Of a DNA stretch of 64,000 nucleotides, positions 36,138 through 48,455 are shown piece after piece. Position 1 is the first letter of the stretch; every line of letters begins with the position of its first letter. Source of the stretch: Bifiguratus adelaidae. Taxonomy: Eukaryota; Mucoromycota; Endogonomycetes; Endogonales. Under the pieces are notes generated by a model. That model searched no databases, was not told the DNA's origin, and was given only the letters and a program-made list of their open reading frames with translations. Where the stretch lies: the NCBI GenBank assembly GCA_002261195.1, contig MVBO01000028.1:85421-149420 (forward strand), given 5' to 3'. The position numbers and the translations under genes are program-made.

Positions 36138-36461
36138 GTGCCATGTATCTTTTAGCTTGTCTTTTTCTACTCTCATCTATGTCCATGCACTGACTAGTGT
36201 CTTTTTGTCTCTGTCGTGCATACATTGATTCCTTTCCCTCGCATCACATTGCTTGCATGTTGATGTAAATGCTGGTTTCCGTTTCATTCTGAATCTGAAT
36301 ACAATTCTGCAGCATTGAGACCAATGTCATCATTTACTGTAAGCAGGAGACCAAGACAAGTTCGGATGTACAAGAGAATGGAGAGGAGAGAAAGCGAAGT
36401 CTATTATGTACGATGAACAATGGAACGACACGATGATGTGTCTATAATACAAGTTCCACCC
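36138..36461. other. Convergent 3' intergenic region
   Basis: About 320 bp between the stops of GH55 (+) and the GT8-GT64 gene (-). It is T-rich just after the GH55 stop and presumably contains both poly(A) sites. Nothing else seen. Confidence 0.4.
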
Positions 36462-38666
36462 CTAACCAGTGTAAGGTAATACAGTTTCGGTATTCATGAT
36501 CAAATGGTCCTTGCCCTCCCACCATTGCTTGGAAAGATAGGCAAGGCATTCAGCCTTGGCTTGCCGCCGTTCGGTTTCTGATTGTGTTTGAGCGCCGGTA
36601 GGAGTGGTGATTGTTGCGCCGACATGGATAGGTTTGGAATGGCTCATGCCTACGGCAAGCAGATTCATGGCAATATCTCGGCAATGTGGATCATTCTGCA
36701 GCCAGGATTGCAGATCTTTGGGTAAAAGACTAATATTACCAAGGTCAGATGGCGCCAAAATTGAAGATGGTGCAAAAAACTTACCAAGTAAACGCAAATA
36801 AGTAGTCGGACCGAACAAAGAGGGATCTTCCCTCTAAGATGGTATATCGACCCACGCCTTTAGTACTTGGCCGGTAACCAGCTTGTTCGGCATCCTCACT
36901 AAGAGTGTGTAGATATGGGAAATGACCAACAAGGGAGAGAGGACGAGAACGCCAGACTTCGTGTGCAAAATCAACATCCTGGGAGGCGATATCGATGTAG
37001 TCATCCACGACGTACAGGGCCGACTCTCTGAGACCGTTGATAGGATCAAAAGTTTGATACTCTTCATGATATTCTTGCTGAAGCAGGCGCACAGGCTTTT
37101 TAGTCGTCTTCTTGAAGGTAGTCATTCTGCTCTTGCTCCAACCGCGAGCTGCCGAGTCAGGTTGATGATAATCTTCGAAATTGATGTAGATGGCCGACAC
37201 CTGCTTGGAAGCGCCATAACGCTTCATTGCTGCGCGAACAGGGTCCAGATGCTTGGAGTCCTTGACGTTGATAAGCACGCCATAGCGCGTTTTGCCAGGG
37301 AAGATTCCCTCGAAACGCGTATCATAAGCAGCACAGATTCCAGTCAAAGGTACAATTTCTCCCTCTTTGCTCGTTGAGGGTTCATCGTTGGCTAAATGAC
37401 ATTGGTCAAATGGCTGAACATACCAAAACTCCAAATTTCTCATACCTTCGGCAAGAATGTGGTGGACTTCATCCTCAACAATGCGATACTTGTAAAACAT
37501 GCTTGCATCATAGTTTTGTTCCCAGCTGGCATGATAAAAGTTATGGAACGACCATGGCTTGGTCTCGGACGTAAAATGGAGAATCTTGGCATCCTGAATG
37601 AGTTTACGACCAGCGCCAAAATTCTACATATCTCGTTAGCCACGTTCTGTTCATCTTATTATACTATCCTTACCTTGTACTTGCTCATCACATTGTATAC
37701 TCCTGGCAAAGGTGTGACGCTCGAGAAGTTGAAGTACCAGTTCAAGAACCCTTGATCTCCGCGATTGTAACTGGGCGCATCCATGTGAACGTCAATCATG
37801 TGATCCAAAGTGGCCTTGGAGGGTTTAAAGACGAAAACACCCGTGTTCATGGTGGAACCAATGTCCACGATGGCCGAGAATTGAGGGTAACTGAACAACT
37901 CATCCACGTTCTATGCAAACCGTCAATGTCCGAACACCGCATCATGCGACCCTCTACTCACATCCAAAATCATGGTGTCGGCATCAAGATAAACAGCTTT
38001 GGTATAGTCCGTAAGACCCCAAAGATTCAGCTTTGAGTAACGGCACGATTTATTGAATCCCTTGTTGGCCTTTGCGGCATCGAATGGATACTCTATCTGT
38101 ACAAGGACGGTGAATAGACTCGTCGCGCAAGCTCAGTGAGACCATACCTCATCAATATCGACAACCTTGGCACCCAAAATCTCCAAATTCCTTCTCGCCG
38201 TAGGGCTGACGGCAGGCAAGACCATGACAATAATATCCTTCTTGGTACCAGATTTGACAAGAGATCGGACGAGCACTTGAGCAGACTCGAGCTATGCACA
38301 GTGAGCTCATGATCCAGGAAATGTCATCCTTACCATCTCATCATCACACAAAAACGTAGCATAGGCGTAGGAACCCTCAGGAAGGTCTTCGCTCGCCAGT
38401 TCCGGTGAAAATGTGTCCTCGTTGGCTGGTTCTTCTTGTTCAGGCTCCTCAACCGCTTCCTCACCACCATGGACGACATCCAGATTCTCGCCATCCTGTA
38501 ATGGGACATTTGGCGTCATCGGTGTTGAATCCGATGGAACGACGACTTCCTGGACCCAGTCTACCTTTTGTGCCGGCAAAACATCAAATGTATATGCGTA
38601 TATAAGCAACACAGCCGCAACAACAAGGATAGCTTTCCATGCATGTCGCTTGGAGTGCGCTTGCAT
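36462..38666 (-). CDS. Bifunctional GT8-GT64 glycosyltransferase fusion (type II membrane protein)
   Basis: The ATG at 38666 gives a basic tail (MQAHSKRHAWK), one anchor helix (AILVVAAVLLIYAYTFDVL) and an acidic stem. Six or so exons follow. A GT8 glycogenin-like domain has SYAYATFLCDDEM, CRYSKLNLWGL, the DxD metal site in YLDADTMIL, MNTGVFVFKPS and HFTSETKPW. After about residue 330 comes a GT64 (EXTL-like) domain with GVLINVKDSKHLDPVRAAMKRYG, the acidic VVDDYIDIA motif, VGHFPYLHTL, and the late HCRDIAMNLLAV motif. Introns are visible around 36733-36783, 37624-37672, 37912-37964, 38094-38146 and 38293-38333. Both domains use nucleotide sugars; a Golgi polysaccharide or glycan elongation role is likely. 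The combination is discussed in the findings. Confidence 0.82.
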
Positions 38667-38725
38667 GGTGTGAGAGGAAGACGATAGACAAGAATAGCTA
38701 AGACCCACTAACTTCGTTAAATTAT

Positions 38726-38737
38726 ACCCTAACCCTA
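38726..38737. repeat. Two copies of a telomere-type CCCTAA repeat
   Basis: ACCCTAACCCTAG lies about 60 bp upstream of the GT8-GT64 start codon. On the gene's strand it reads as the G-rich TTAGGG telomere unit. It may be a binding site for a TRF/Tbf1-like factor, or be there by chance. Confidence 0.4.
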
Positions 38738-38907
38738 GAATGCACGTAATAGAAGAATGATCCAAGATGTTTGTGCGACTTAATGTCGCGATGACGATGA
38801 CATTGAACGTTTTAAACAGGATGAACAATAAGATCATTAAGACTATCTGAGATACTCGTCGCGCACTTCATGGCCCACGCAAAGGGCGAGAAACCCCTGA
38901 TCATGCT

Positions 38908-39577
38908 TTAATTCATTACTACAATTTCTTCTGGATACGCTGGAAGGTCAGGAGGTGAATAAGCTGGTAGATCGTCGGGAGGGGCGACGGTTAGATGCGC
39001 AACGACGGACCAATGTACATCATACACTATCGATAATGGTCCAAAAAAGTGTGGATTAGACGTCCGGACGGTCCATTGAACGGGTACGTCGAGACGGGAC
39101 CAATGTTGTGTAACCGATCGACATTTGGCTTCAAACTAGGCATGGCTCGGTAAGATGCATCGTCGATACCGAATTCCTCAAGACTTACTCGGGCAAATTG
39201 TCCTGGTATTCGATGTCGACGGATGGCTATAAATATCCAAGAGGCGACGGGAAGTCCGATCGCCAGGAGTTTGATCGGCGTGTTGGGCACATCGTTGGAA
39301 ACGAGCAGGCCAAGGGGTAAAAAGAGGGAGATGACGGAAATCCAAAAGGCGAGATGATCAATAAGGGGCATGGGGTAATATCTGGCGACATAGGTGCCTA
39401 GTGTTGGTAGCCGTGATAGAAGGATGTGTAAAGGTATCTGTACGCTCCATTGAGTAGTGTCTTACGGACGACGGTTTTTACCTTTTCGGTGTTGAGGGTG
39501 GTGTCCTTGATGCAAAACTCGGGACGTCCGCAAATGTGAGTATTCAATACAATCTCGGCCACAATAATCGATGGCAT
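38908..39577 (-). CDS. Small membrane protein with C-terminal PPxxLPAY repeats, function unknown
   Basis: Three exons fit splice motifs and frame: 39577-39482, 39437-39189 and 39135-38908, giving 190 residues. The first exon reads MPSIIVAEIVL with HICGRPEFC. The middle exon carries two hydrophobic segments (LAFWISVISLFLPLGLLV and IKLLAIGLPVASWIFIAI). The last exon contains PHFFGPLSIVYD and ends with PPDDLPAY-SPPDLPAY before a TAA at 38908. The splice donor CGA-GTAAGT at 39188 is strong and opens a frame that read-through would hide. The Pro/Tyr tail could be a WW-domain or ubiquitin-ligase adaptor site. I do not recognise the family. Confidence 0.6.
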
Positions 39578-39807
39578 GCTCGCTCGTGGTCGAGCAGGCC
39601 GAGAAGGCGGAGGTAACGGAGGGCGATAATAATATAGCGGCAGCGTGGAGGTTGCCGATAGATCTAGATTGCGCGCATTTTATACAGTGAGGGCAGGAGA
39701 AGGGTAACAATGGACGTTAAATTTCTACTCCAAGCGCAAAATGTTCGCAACTACCTTTTTAGGGCGCCTCGAAGGGTTGGGGTGGGGGGTTTCAGCGGGC
39801 CACTTTA

Positions 39808-42800
39808 TTAAGCCATATAACCTTCTCTTCTCAACCATTGCTCTACATCCTTTGCGTCGCGTTGTACCCACGCTGAAGCAATGTCTGCTCCTTCTAGTGC
39901 CTGATCCGCTGCACGTTGATATGGTGCAGTGTTCTTTTGGGCAAAGAACTCTCTAGCTTGCGCAATTTTTTGTGGATTTGTGATGCCCTTAAGGACAAAC
40001 TTGACAAAGTTACCCATGTAAGGCGAGGTGGGATCGTAGCGAGATTCGATGAGGTCGTAATTCTTGTAAAACCAATCCAAGAAGTAGTTGCGTACGGCTG
40101 CGTTTGCACCAGTGCTATAGCCTGCGTTAACAGATATAGTCCGTAGCAACCCCAACCCACTTTACCTAGAGTACACATTATTGACATCCTGCCTGCGCAC
40201 TTGTTCGTCGTCGACGCTCATTTGGAGCAAGCGATCTAGCACGCTCGTGTTGCTGACATTGCCCATACTTTGCAATGCGATCATCTTTTGATCGGCAGGC
40301 ATTGAAGTATCATGATAGATGGCAAGCACCGCTTCAAATTCTGCGACGCCATCCCCTTGAGGATTACGCAAGACCGCAGAGAAAACCGTGCCACGCAAGC
40401 TGGGGTGAACCGCGTCCATGTCCTTGTCCTTGACCATGCGCCAAAACAAGTTGGTGGCCTCCTGAATCGTCTTGTCATCACCCGAACGAGTCAAGACGGA
40501 AAGAACAAGCGCACGCAACAAGGTAGTGAGATGCGAGTCATTTGGACCAACCTGCCAGCCAAGTTTTTGAGCCATAGGACTGAAAAGCTTCCGTCTCAAG
40601 GCCTTGAGTCCGTTGAGCACAGCTTCAGACTGTTCATACCAAGCCGATGTGAGCTCACCCAAGTGGTTGTTGATCTCTTGCAAGACGCTATTATAGACAT
40701 GAGCACTATTCCTCGCATACATCAACACTTACAAGTAGTTTTCTTCCTGCGCAAAGTGATTCACCAACTCCAAAAAGCCACTGGTTCGCTGATCACCGCT
40801 GACGGCAAGAGCAAAAGTGTCTGAAATCAAGCCTATCCTATCTTTGGGATCACCAAGAATACCAGCACTGCCCTTGGATACTTCGAGTCCGAGCTTAGAA
40901 AGCATCTCGATGAAATAATTGACTCGGTAGAAGGCCCCTTGTCCAGCATTGAGTTTGAAGACTTCCGCGTCGACAGCAATCTCCTGTGACTTCGTCTCCA
41001 AAGTAGCGTTCGAGACTTGTGCAGAGGAGACTGAGCGAATAGCAAGAGGCACTTGCCAAATGACTTCGTCCTCGGCGGCTTTGACATCACCGCTAGACAA
41101 GTATCGACGTTGTGTAATCTTGACCGAGCCACCAGATACAGGCGAGACATCCAATACAGGAAACTATGCATCACCGTTAACAAAAATCCCCATGCAGGGT
41201 TTCGCACAACTTACGCCGACTTTGCGTGTCCAATTCTCCATAAACGCGACAACATCCGTTCCAGACTCCTCACTCAAAGCCTTCCAGAGATCTGCAGTCT
41301 TTGCATTGGAGTATTGGTGACGAGCCAAATAGCGACGAATACCACTTAAGAAAACATCCGATCCAAGTCGCGCATTAAGCATACGAATGACACTGGATCC
41401 CTTTTGATACGAGATGGCGTCGAAAATCTCGGCGATATCCGCAGCGTCATTGACTTGAACTTCGATGGGATGCGATGAACGAAGACAATCAAGCGCTTGT
41501 GCACGAGCAACCGATTCAGTGATGAAGCTGGTCCACACATCCATGTCCGGAAAGATCTTGTCCACGGCGAAATCGCCAACCCAGGTAGCAAACCCTTCGT
41601 TGAGCCATAAATCATCCCACCATTCCATGGTGACCAAATTGCCAAACCACTGATGGGCAAGTTCATGGCACACGACATAGGCAACACGTTTCTTCAAGGA
41701 TGCTGACGATGTCTTCTCATCAAAGAGAAGAGCGACTGTTCGATAAGTGATAAGTCCCCAATTCTCCATGGCTCCCGTAGCGAAATCCGGAATGGCAACA
41801 AGATCGGCTTTGGGGAGCGGATAGGGAATGCTAAAGACCTTTTCAAACAGTTCAAGTGCCTTGATGGCCACGCCGAGGGCAAAGCGACCATGTTCAACCT
41901 CGTGTGGCATGGCATAAATACGCACACGGATCTTTTCAGCTTGCTGAGTGTTATTTGCCTTATCAGTAATTGTCCTTGGCGAGGTGTATCCTTCGATGAA
42001 TTGGAAAGGAGCAACAATGAAGGCAAGAAGCTGAAGGTCAGTCGGTCAAAGAGCACCGCAAAACCCGAATGAATTGACTCACGTAGGTACTCATAATGGG
42101 AGTCGTTGCAAACGTGACTTGCTTCAACTTTGTAGCATCCTCCGTGTTTACAATTGGTTCTTCTCTGATTGCGTGAAGATTGGATAATGCAGTCAAGTGC
42201 TCCGGCACAATCAATGTTACATCAAACGTTGCCTTGAGTGCTGGCTAAATTGTGTAATACATTAGACGACTGCCCAAAAAGCATGAACGGATCCATACCT
42301 CGTCCTATAACACTGATTAGAATCCTGTTCGATCGCAAAGATCTGACAAAACATACCCAACACGGAAAAGCCCATCGCGCATAGGTTGCCTCAAACTGCG
42401 TGGTCGCCAAGTACCTTATACCAGCTCAGCGTCATCCCATGGCGCAGCCTAAACTTACTTTGTAGCCCCAGATTCGTCCTTGTAGGAACTGCGATAGAAT
42501 CCTTGCATCTTGTCGTTAAGAATACCCTTAAAGCGAACATCTAGCGTCACATTCTGCCCGATCTTGAGGGCTTTGCCGCCAGGGAGGGTGTAGGAAGTTT
42601 GCTCGAGTTTGGGATTGGTAGAAACCGTCGCCGGAAAGCTAAATATGTGTCGAATCAGATGATATCGCACACCCTTTCAACATATATTTACGGACCTATC
42701 GCCGGTCTCAAGAACGGTCACTTCCACCGATTTGGTTTCAATATCCACCGTGTTGAGCACAATCACATTGGTTTCTTCCAATACCGTGAGGCTGGCGATC

Positions 42801-42955
42801 GCACGTTGAGTTTATACGCGGATTCTTTCCCACGGTGTGATTTAAACTCACTTGATCATCACGCGGCCGTCAAAGTTCCAGGCGTCCAAGTCGGGCTTCA
42901 GTGTAAGCGCATAGTGAGTCGGTCGCAACGTAGTTGGTAATGTTTGACGTGCCAT
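39808..42955 (-). CDS. APE2: Zinc aminopeptidase, M1 family (APE2/AAP1, puromycin-sensitive type)
   Basis: The ATG at 42955 (MARQTLPTTLRPTHYALTL) begins the N-terminal beta domain, which is split by several introns between 42.9 and 42.0 kb. The catalytic region is one exon at 41.9-41.2 kb: GAMENWG substrate-binding motif, HELAH zinc site followed 18 residues later by the Glu of NEGFA, and the transition-state Tyr region near YQKGSSVI. The C-terminal ERAP1-like helical domain continues through 41.15-39.8 kb (RINYF-like YRVNYFIEML, LSVLTRSGDD, NVSNTSVLDRLL) and ends at TAA 39808. About 870 residues are expected, normal for cytosolic fungal M1 enzymes that trim N-terminal residues from peptides. 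Confidence 0.93.
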
Positions 42956-44162
42956 GTTGCTTGCGATGCAGAAAGATCTGCAACACGGATACGCTCGCCG
43001 GAAAAGTCGTTACTTGCCAAATTTGGTGAGTGGTGAGAGTGATCGTGTGCGCACTAACGTTGGCAAGTTTAGTGTTTCCACACGCCACGTATGCCCTGTG
43101 TTGCGCATGTGGGATAAAAGCATGGTGCGGCTCCATGAGCAAATGAAATCTGCCGATGCATGATCATGAAAGATACAATAGCGGGCTTTGCGACCCTGAT
43201 GTACGACCTCAGCCTGGAGATGCAAGTCCTTTCCATTGGGCCAGATACTTCGCATCCTTAGTTCGAACGACATGATTAAGAACGTCAAGATCAGAACGAC
43301 GTTAGTCGCGCGATGCCGAGGTTAAACCGGTTAAAAGTATGTGATCAGCAGGGCATGACTTACATGCCAAGATATGAATCGTGTGGAGCGGCGAAGCCCC
43401 GCGTTTTCAATGTTTGTCTCCATAATTCCAGGCTGTGGGTTCGTCCTCTCACATGTTACAATGCACCAAATCACGTCGTGAATGTCAAATTGACTTGCTG
43501 TGATTGGTCAATGTGCGACATTGCAGCTACCCTTTTCAATCAACTTGACACGAATGCCTTCTAACGCGCAAATACATGTCGGCCATAGCTTAAACACAGT
43601 GATAGTCTAGAGCAAGCATGCATTCACGGTCCGTGGACACATTGATGTGTATTCGTCTAAATGATCGCGATCGCGATGCGCCAGAGTCACCACTTATTAC
43701 GTGTGGGAATGAGACTAGGAGTCCAGATGCAAGCATGTTACCAAACAATTATATTCTCCATGGCGTCTTAACGCCTTTTGCCCTCTCCCATCGTGGCATC
43801 TGGTAAACCATATGGGGGGTTCCAAAATCCCCGGGACGCAACGATGACCCTCCACACGGCCTATAAGCAACGGGACGCACAGTATTTCAGATGAGATCCT
43901 ACAGTGAATCCCATGCATATGGTATCACCATGACGCGATCGTGTTCCCTTTACCCCACCCTTGGCACTCTTCTTAAGGCCAATCAGAAGGAAAGGGCATG
44001 GGCATCCGGAAAAAGGCATCCCGTCTGCGATGTGACTAGGCCAAAATAGGTTAAATCTAAGCCATGATCAATGGATCCCGCGGATATCTTGGGTCAGGGA
44101 AAGCGGTGAGGAACTTCTTTACCCCGCATTCCTGTCCGCTCTCAACGCCTAAGCTTTGTCTC
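42956..44162. other. Long intergenic region before the GATA factor
   Basis: About 1.2 kb, the longest gene-free stretch in this gene-dense window, between divergent starts of the aminopeptidase and the GATA factor. Only short overlapping frames with no recognisable domain occur. A long upstream region is common for regulated transcription factors, and autoregulation could be involved, but I found no dense cluster of GATA sites by eye. Confidence 0.4.
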
Positions 44163-46245
44163 ATGGCGCCCATATACTTGAAGATCAAGGGCAACAAGGC
44201 GTTCTCGCCTTTCTCAACTATTGACTCGGACTTGGAGTTGTGTCGCACTTGGCAGGTGTGCAATAAGGTGCGAGATTCTCTCGAAAATGGCTCACGTTTG
44301 GAAAACCTGTCTTGGCGGTTGTGGTTCCTGCACCACTTGTTGGTGGACGATTCAAAGAGCAAATCTCAATTTAGAAAGTTTTCTATTGCGACTACAAAGA
44401 AGCTGGAGACTGAACGCGGAACGGCTATCAAAGAATTACCCGATCCTCAAGTGCAATATGCACCTACAAAGATGGATCTAAGCAAAGCTCAGAAAAAGGC
44501 TCAGCAACGTCGTTTGTTAAAGAATGCTTCTAAAGCACAGCAGCGCCAAGAAAAGACACAGAATGGATCCAAAGAGGGATATGATACCCGTATTGCCTTG
44601 ACCCCGCCGCAAGGTGACAACAAAAGCGACAATGACGACAACACTCAGATAGAACCCTTCTATGCCCAAAATGCGCAACAGCAGCAGCCAGCGCAACAGC
44701 AAGGCATATTTTCCGCTCCCACCAACGGTTTTGAATCCTACACGTTGCATCAATACAATTCATCGCAGGCCGATAATCAAGTGATACAACTCGAAAACAT
44801 CTTTGGTAGTATCGACTTTCAAGCATTCTTGTCTAGCGATCCCAACGCACCACCCATTATTGCTTGTGATGAAACATTTGTTTGCGAAGACTGGGATTTT
44901 GCTTTTGAAGCACCCGTGGAACCCATTCCGGCTTACAATGGCGAACGGGCACAGAATGGAGTGGGAGCGGCAGAGGCGCAACCAGCACCGGCCCAAGCTG
45001 TACAACAACCTTCGCAAGCGAGTCAACAAGTGTCGCTGAGTATACAGACCTCCACAATCCCTAGTCCAGAGCGTCAAATCCAGACGCTTACACCTGTAGA
45101 GCCCATGAATGGGCTGGGCAATCTTCTAAGCCCCGCAACGACTGCGCCATACAATGGTGCAGTGGAATCCTTTGCTAACGCACAATTCCCACCGTCTGCT
45201 AATGGTGAGATACAACAAACTGCTCAGCAACCGCATCAACGGACGCAAGGCCTGGCTACAAGCTACGGGTCACCGCCACATCAGCAGATGAACAATGTCA
45301 TGCAACCCGGTATGCACCCAATGCAAAATGACATACGCAATGGCACTACCGCAACCCATCCTTCACCTTCACAACCCATAAAATCACAATATCCATCCCA
45401 ACCGCTACAGCACCAGTCGCAAATGCCCAACAATATGTCTCCCATCAATGACCGACCTGGTCCTTACATGACAGCCCCGCCATCTGGTTCTATCTTTGCT
45501 TCGGGAGCAACCAAAGTACCTTCGTACATTCCGACATTCACAAGCGAAGATTTCTTGTCGGAGCCACAGTCTAATGGCTATTCACAAACAACCAGAAGGG
45601 TGTCGACCACCGAGTCTGATCAACACGTGCAATCAGATGCTGGACGCAAGTCTGTTTGCTCCAATTGTGGGGCAACACAAACGCCTCTATGGCGTCGAAG
45701 TGCCAATGACGAACTACTGTGTAATGCCTGTGGTCTTTAGTAAATAGACAATGACATGCCAACATCCCAATGCTGACCTTGCATTTAGCTTGAAACTCCA
45801 CAATACACCACGGCCACGTAGTCTGAAATCGCAAGGCAAGTTTGGGGGGAGCGAGACGGACGAGAATCAAGCGGTATCCACGTGTACCAATTGCGGTACA
45901 AGCCAAACCCCGCTTTGGCGGCGCGACGAGAATGGGCTTCCTCTTTGCAATGCTTGTGGGCTTTACTACAAACTGCATCATTCGCATCGACCGACCAAAG
46001 GCCAGAAGAAGAGGCAACGCACTGATACGCCTTCTGAAGCCAAACGTCAACGTCAAGATCAGCCTCCTTCACCGGAACCAACGACCCCATCTCAACAAGC
46101 TCCGGCGAACCCAAAGTATCAAGCTATGCATAATGGTATGAATGGGCAGATGCATTATGTGGACAGTTATCGATCCATGGTGGCCGCTGGTGGAGACGTT
46201 CATAAACCAGCTGGTGATGGTGGATGGTACAATCGATGGCACTGA
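44163..46245 (+). CDS. AreA-family GATA transcription factor with two zinc fingers
   Basis: The start is set at ATG 44163 ([17 protein letters not shown]), the conserved N-terminus of AreA-type factors, though a frame open to 44064 would add 33 residues. Residues ~30-60 hold the DUF1752 motif [19 protein letters not shown] long Gln/Asn/Pro-rich region follows. Intron 45740-45788 splits the first GATA finger exactly ([14 protein letters not shown]...CNACGL-YLKLHN). A second finger follows after a short spacer ([14 protein letters not shown]...[16 protein letters not shown]), then KKRQR nuclear signals. Both fingers have a C-x2-C-x17-C-x2-C pattern. AreA/Gaf1/Gln3 proteins control nitrogen source use. 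The two closely spaced fingers are unusual for this class. Confidence 0.88.
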
Positions 46246-46381
46246 ACGCGCCAACGCATTGTTGTAATTTAAGTGTCTGTTTATCGAATGTACGCGTTGA
46301 CAACGTCTAATATACAAGTACAATGGTTCAAGCTTTGTCTGTCGAGTTATTCTTTGGCCGCTGTCAACGGGTAGACTAGCC

Positions 46382-46737
46382 TTAGTCTGCCTTTGAGAGC
46401 CACTGAATAGGGTGCTTATTATACATTGGCCAAGGCGGTAGCACGACCTATGGCCATCCAAGTCAGTGTCGATCATCTCTCGTAGTGGACACACAGAACA
46501 TACCAGTGCAGCCATGAGAAACCCCGCCACAAAGCACTCTACGGTCAACAGAATGTCTTGCTTGACATAACCCGCAATAAAGGCAACGACCTGGATGAGC
46601 GTAAGAACGAGAATGCCATGATCAACAGCACGATTACTTGCCGCAAACGCAACGAGGATAACGTGTAAGAGCGTCTCGGATAGTTTTTGACCTTCAAAGT
46701 CGATCTTGCACTCTAATGCACGTCCAATGGCTTCCAT
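46382..46737 (-). CDS. SPC1: Signal peptidase complex subunit 1 (SPC12-like)
   Basis: Three exons (46737-46642, 46590-46504, 46447-46382) encode 82 residues. The product has the family order: CKIDFEGQKLSE near the N-terminus, a first membrane helix (LLHVILVAFAVVAFIAGYV), a short KQD loop, a second helix (ECFVAGFLMAALVV), and the terminal LPPWPMYNKHPIQWL motif. SPC1 is a non-catalytic ER membrane subunit that helps the signal peptidase distinguish signal peptides from membrane segments. The first intron uses a GC donor (GCAAGT at 46641) with a CAG acceptor. Without recognising that donor, the gene appears as one longer spurious frame. Confidence 0.92.
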
Positions 46738-46998
46738 CTCTCGCGCTCAAAAGCAAAGCGTAAATGGAAGGTACGAAATTGGGGTAGAACAATGCGCGTT
46801 GATCCAATGGTACAAGGATGGATTTGTTCTACGTGGAAAGCCTTGGCAATTCAGGTCTATGCATCATGTGGTTGCTTGTCACCATTGGCATGTATAGGAC
46901 TTCCAGTCCTTGGCGGAAGCAGAGCTCATTAATGGTCTGCAGCATGGACATTTGCCTTGCAGGTTGAAATACCGTTGCAACACTATGGCTCCATGTCT

Positions 46999-48455
46999 TC
47001 AGTCCTCTAATGATAAAATGACCAACACAGCTCCTTTGACACTTGCACCACCGACCACGATGGCTCGTCGTGATCTTAACGTGGTGATCCAGTTTGATCT
47101 TGCAGCGTCAAACTCGGCCAAGCGCGTGTGAAATATGGGTTCTTTTGACATGTCCGACGTATTCCACATGGCAATAGTCCCTTCTGCAGACGCGGATACG
47201 AGAATGTGCTCATCCCAAGCAGCAAAACATCTAATCATCGTAAAAGGCGTGGTGTGAGGACTTGCCCTCGACAATCATCAAAGTCGATCGAGGAGAACTT
47301 ACATACAGGCAAGCGCACCGGGATGTACGAGACCAGACTCGTTCAAAAGGGTAAAGCTTGTGTCGGACTTCTTTTTGCCGGGAGAGACGAGTAGAATTGT
47401 TCCATCACCTAGACCAGCCGCTATCGTACGTCCATCACTTGAACAAGCTACCGTATATATAAATGGTGGATTACACATGGTCTTTGACGTGGTCTCCAAA
47501 AGACCTGCGACCGCATGAGTGCCGTCCAATTAATCAAGCAATTGCGTTATCCACCTGTGTTCTCGATGTGAATGGGTGCACCGCGAGAGAAGTCCCAGCG
47601 TATCAGTTGTTGATCCATGCCTCCAGACACCACTATAGATACGCATGAGTAATTCTGGCAAAGACTCGTGCAAACTCACCCTCCCACGGCTTGGTAGGTC
47701 TAAATTGGACAGCCATGCAAATCTAGACAATAAGCGTCCATTTTGCACAACGTGTCACTCACATTATCATGTTTAGTTCGAAATGTCTTGAACAACTTTT
47801 GCGCTTCCAGATCCACTGTCATTGCCCGTTAGATTGCCCGCTAGAGCACCACAGCGGCACTCACCAATAGAAACTTGGCCTGTATCATCACCAACGACCA
47901 AGTACGTTTCCTTGTCATTCACATCAATCTATACATGAGTTGATACACGCTCCCAAGGATGGGGCTCACTTGCCTGGTTAATCTCGTCGGCATTGTAAGC
48001 GTATCGAAGAATTGGATCACGTAAAATCAAACCTGGTTGATCGAGATCGTATACAAGAACCTATGGATCATGGCCAACGTCAAAGCCCGTCGGCGACACA
48101 ATACCTAGGCTTACTGACCTCTTGACCAACCGCCGCGTACAATCGATGCGTTCTTGACCCGATACAAAGGGAATTCACCTATTGCCCATCAACACCTCTA
48201 TGGCATGCACCTGAGAAGACCTACACTTGCATTCGTACGGATGGCTTTGACGTTCTTGCCGGAAGAGACATCAAGAACGCGAATCACACCCTCGACATCA
48301 CCAAACACGAGACATTCGGCTTCTTCCAGTGTGCATGAAGTGATGCAGTGAATGGCACCAAAGGTACCAGGTATGCTCTGAACCTGCAACAAGTGGCAGA
48401 TAAGTTGAAAGCGTCATGGCGGTGGGTGCTTCTTCATCACCTCGGCCTGCATCAT
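46999..48455 (-). CDS. WDR53-like WD40 repeat protein
   Basis: At least seven short exons from ATG 48455 (MMQAE, donor GTGATG). The frame continues with GAIHCITS, LVFGDVEGVIRVLDVSSGK, RLYAAVGQEVLVYDLDQPG, YNADEINQ spliced to IDVNDKETYLVVGDDTGQVSIVDLEAQKL, then NPPFIYTVACSSDGRTIAAGLGDGTILL, and a last repeat ending LVSASAEGTIAMWN and TGA 46999. The NADEIN phrase and the NPPF..S..G..AAGLGDG phrase match WDR53-type propellers. Animal WDR53 is a CUL4-DDB1 associated adaptor; whether that holds in fungi is unknown. The intron 47929-47973 has a GC donor (CAG-GCAAGT). The C-terminal end is moderately certain. Confidence 0.75.
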
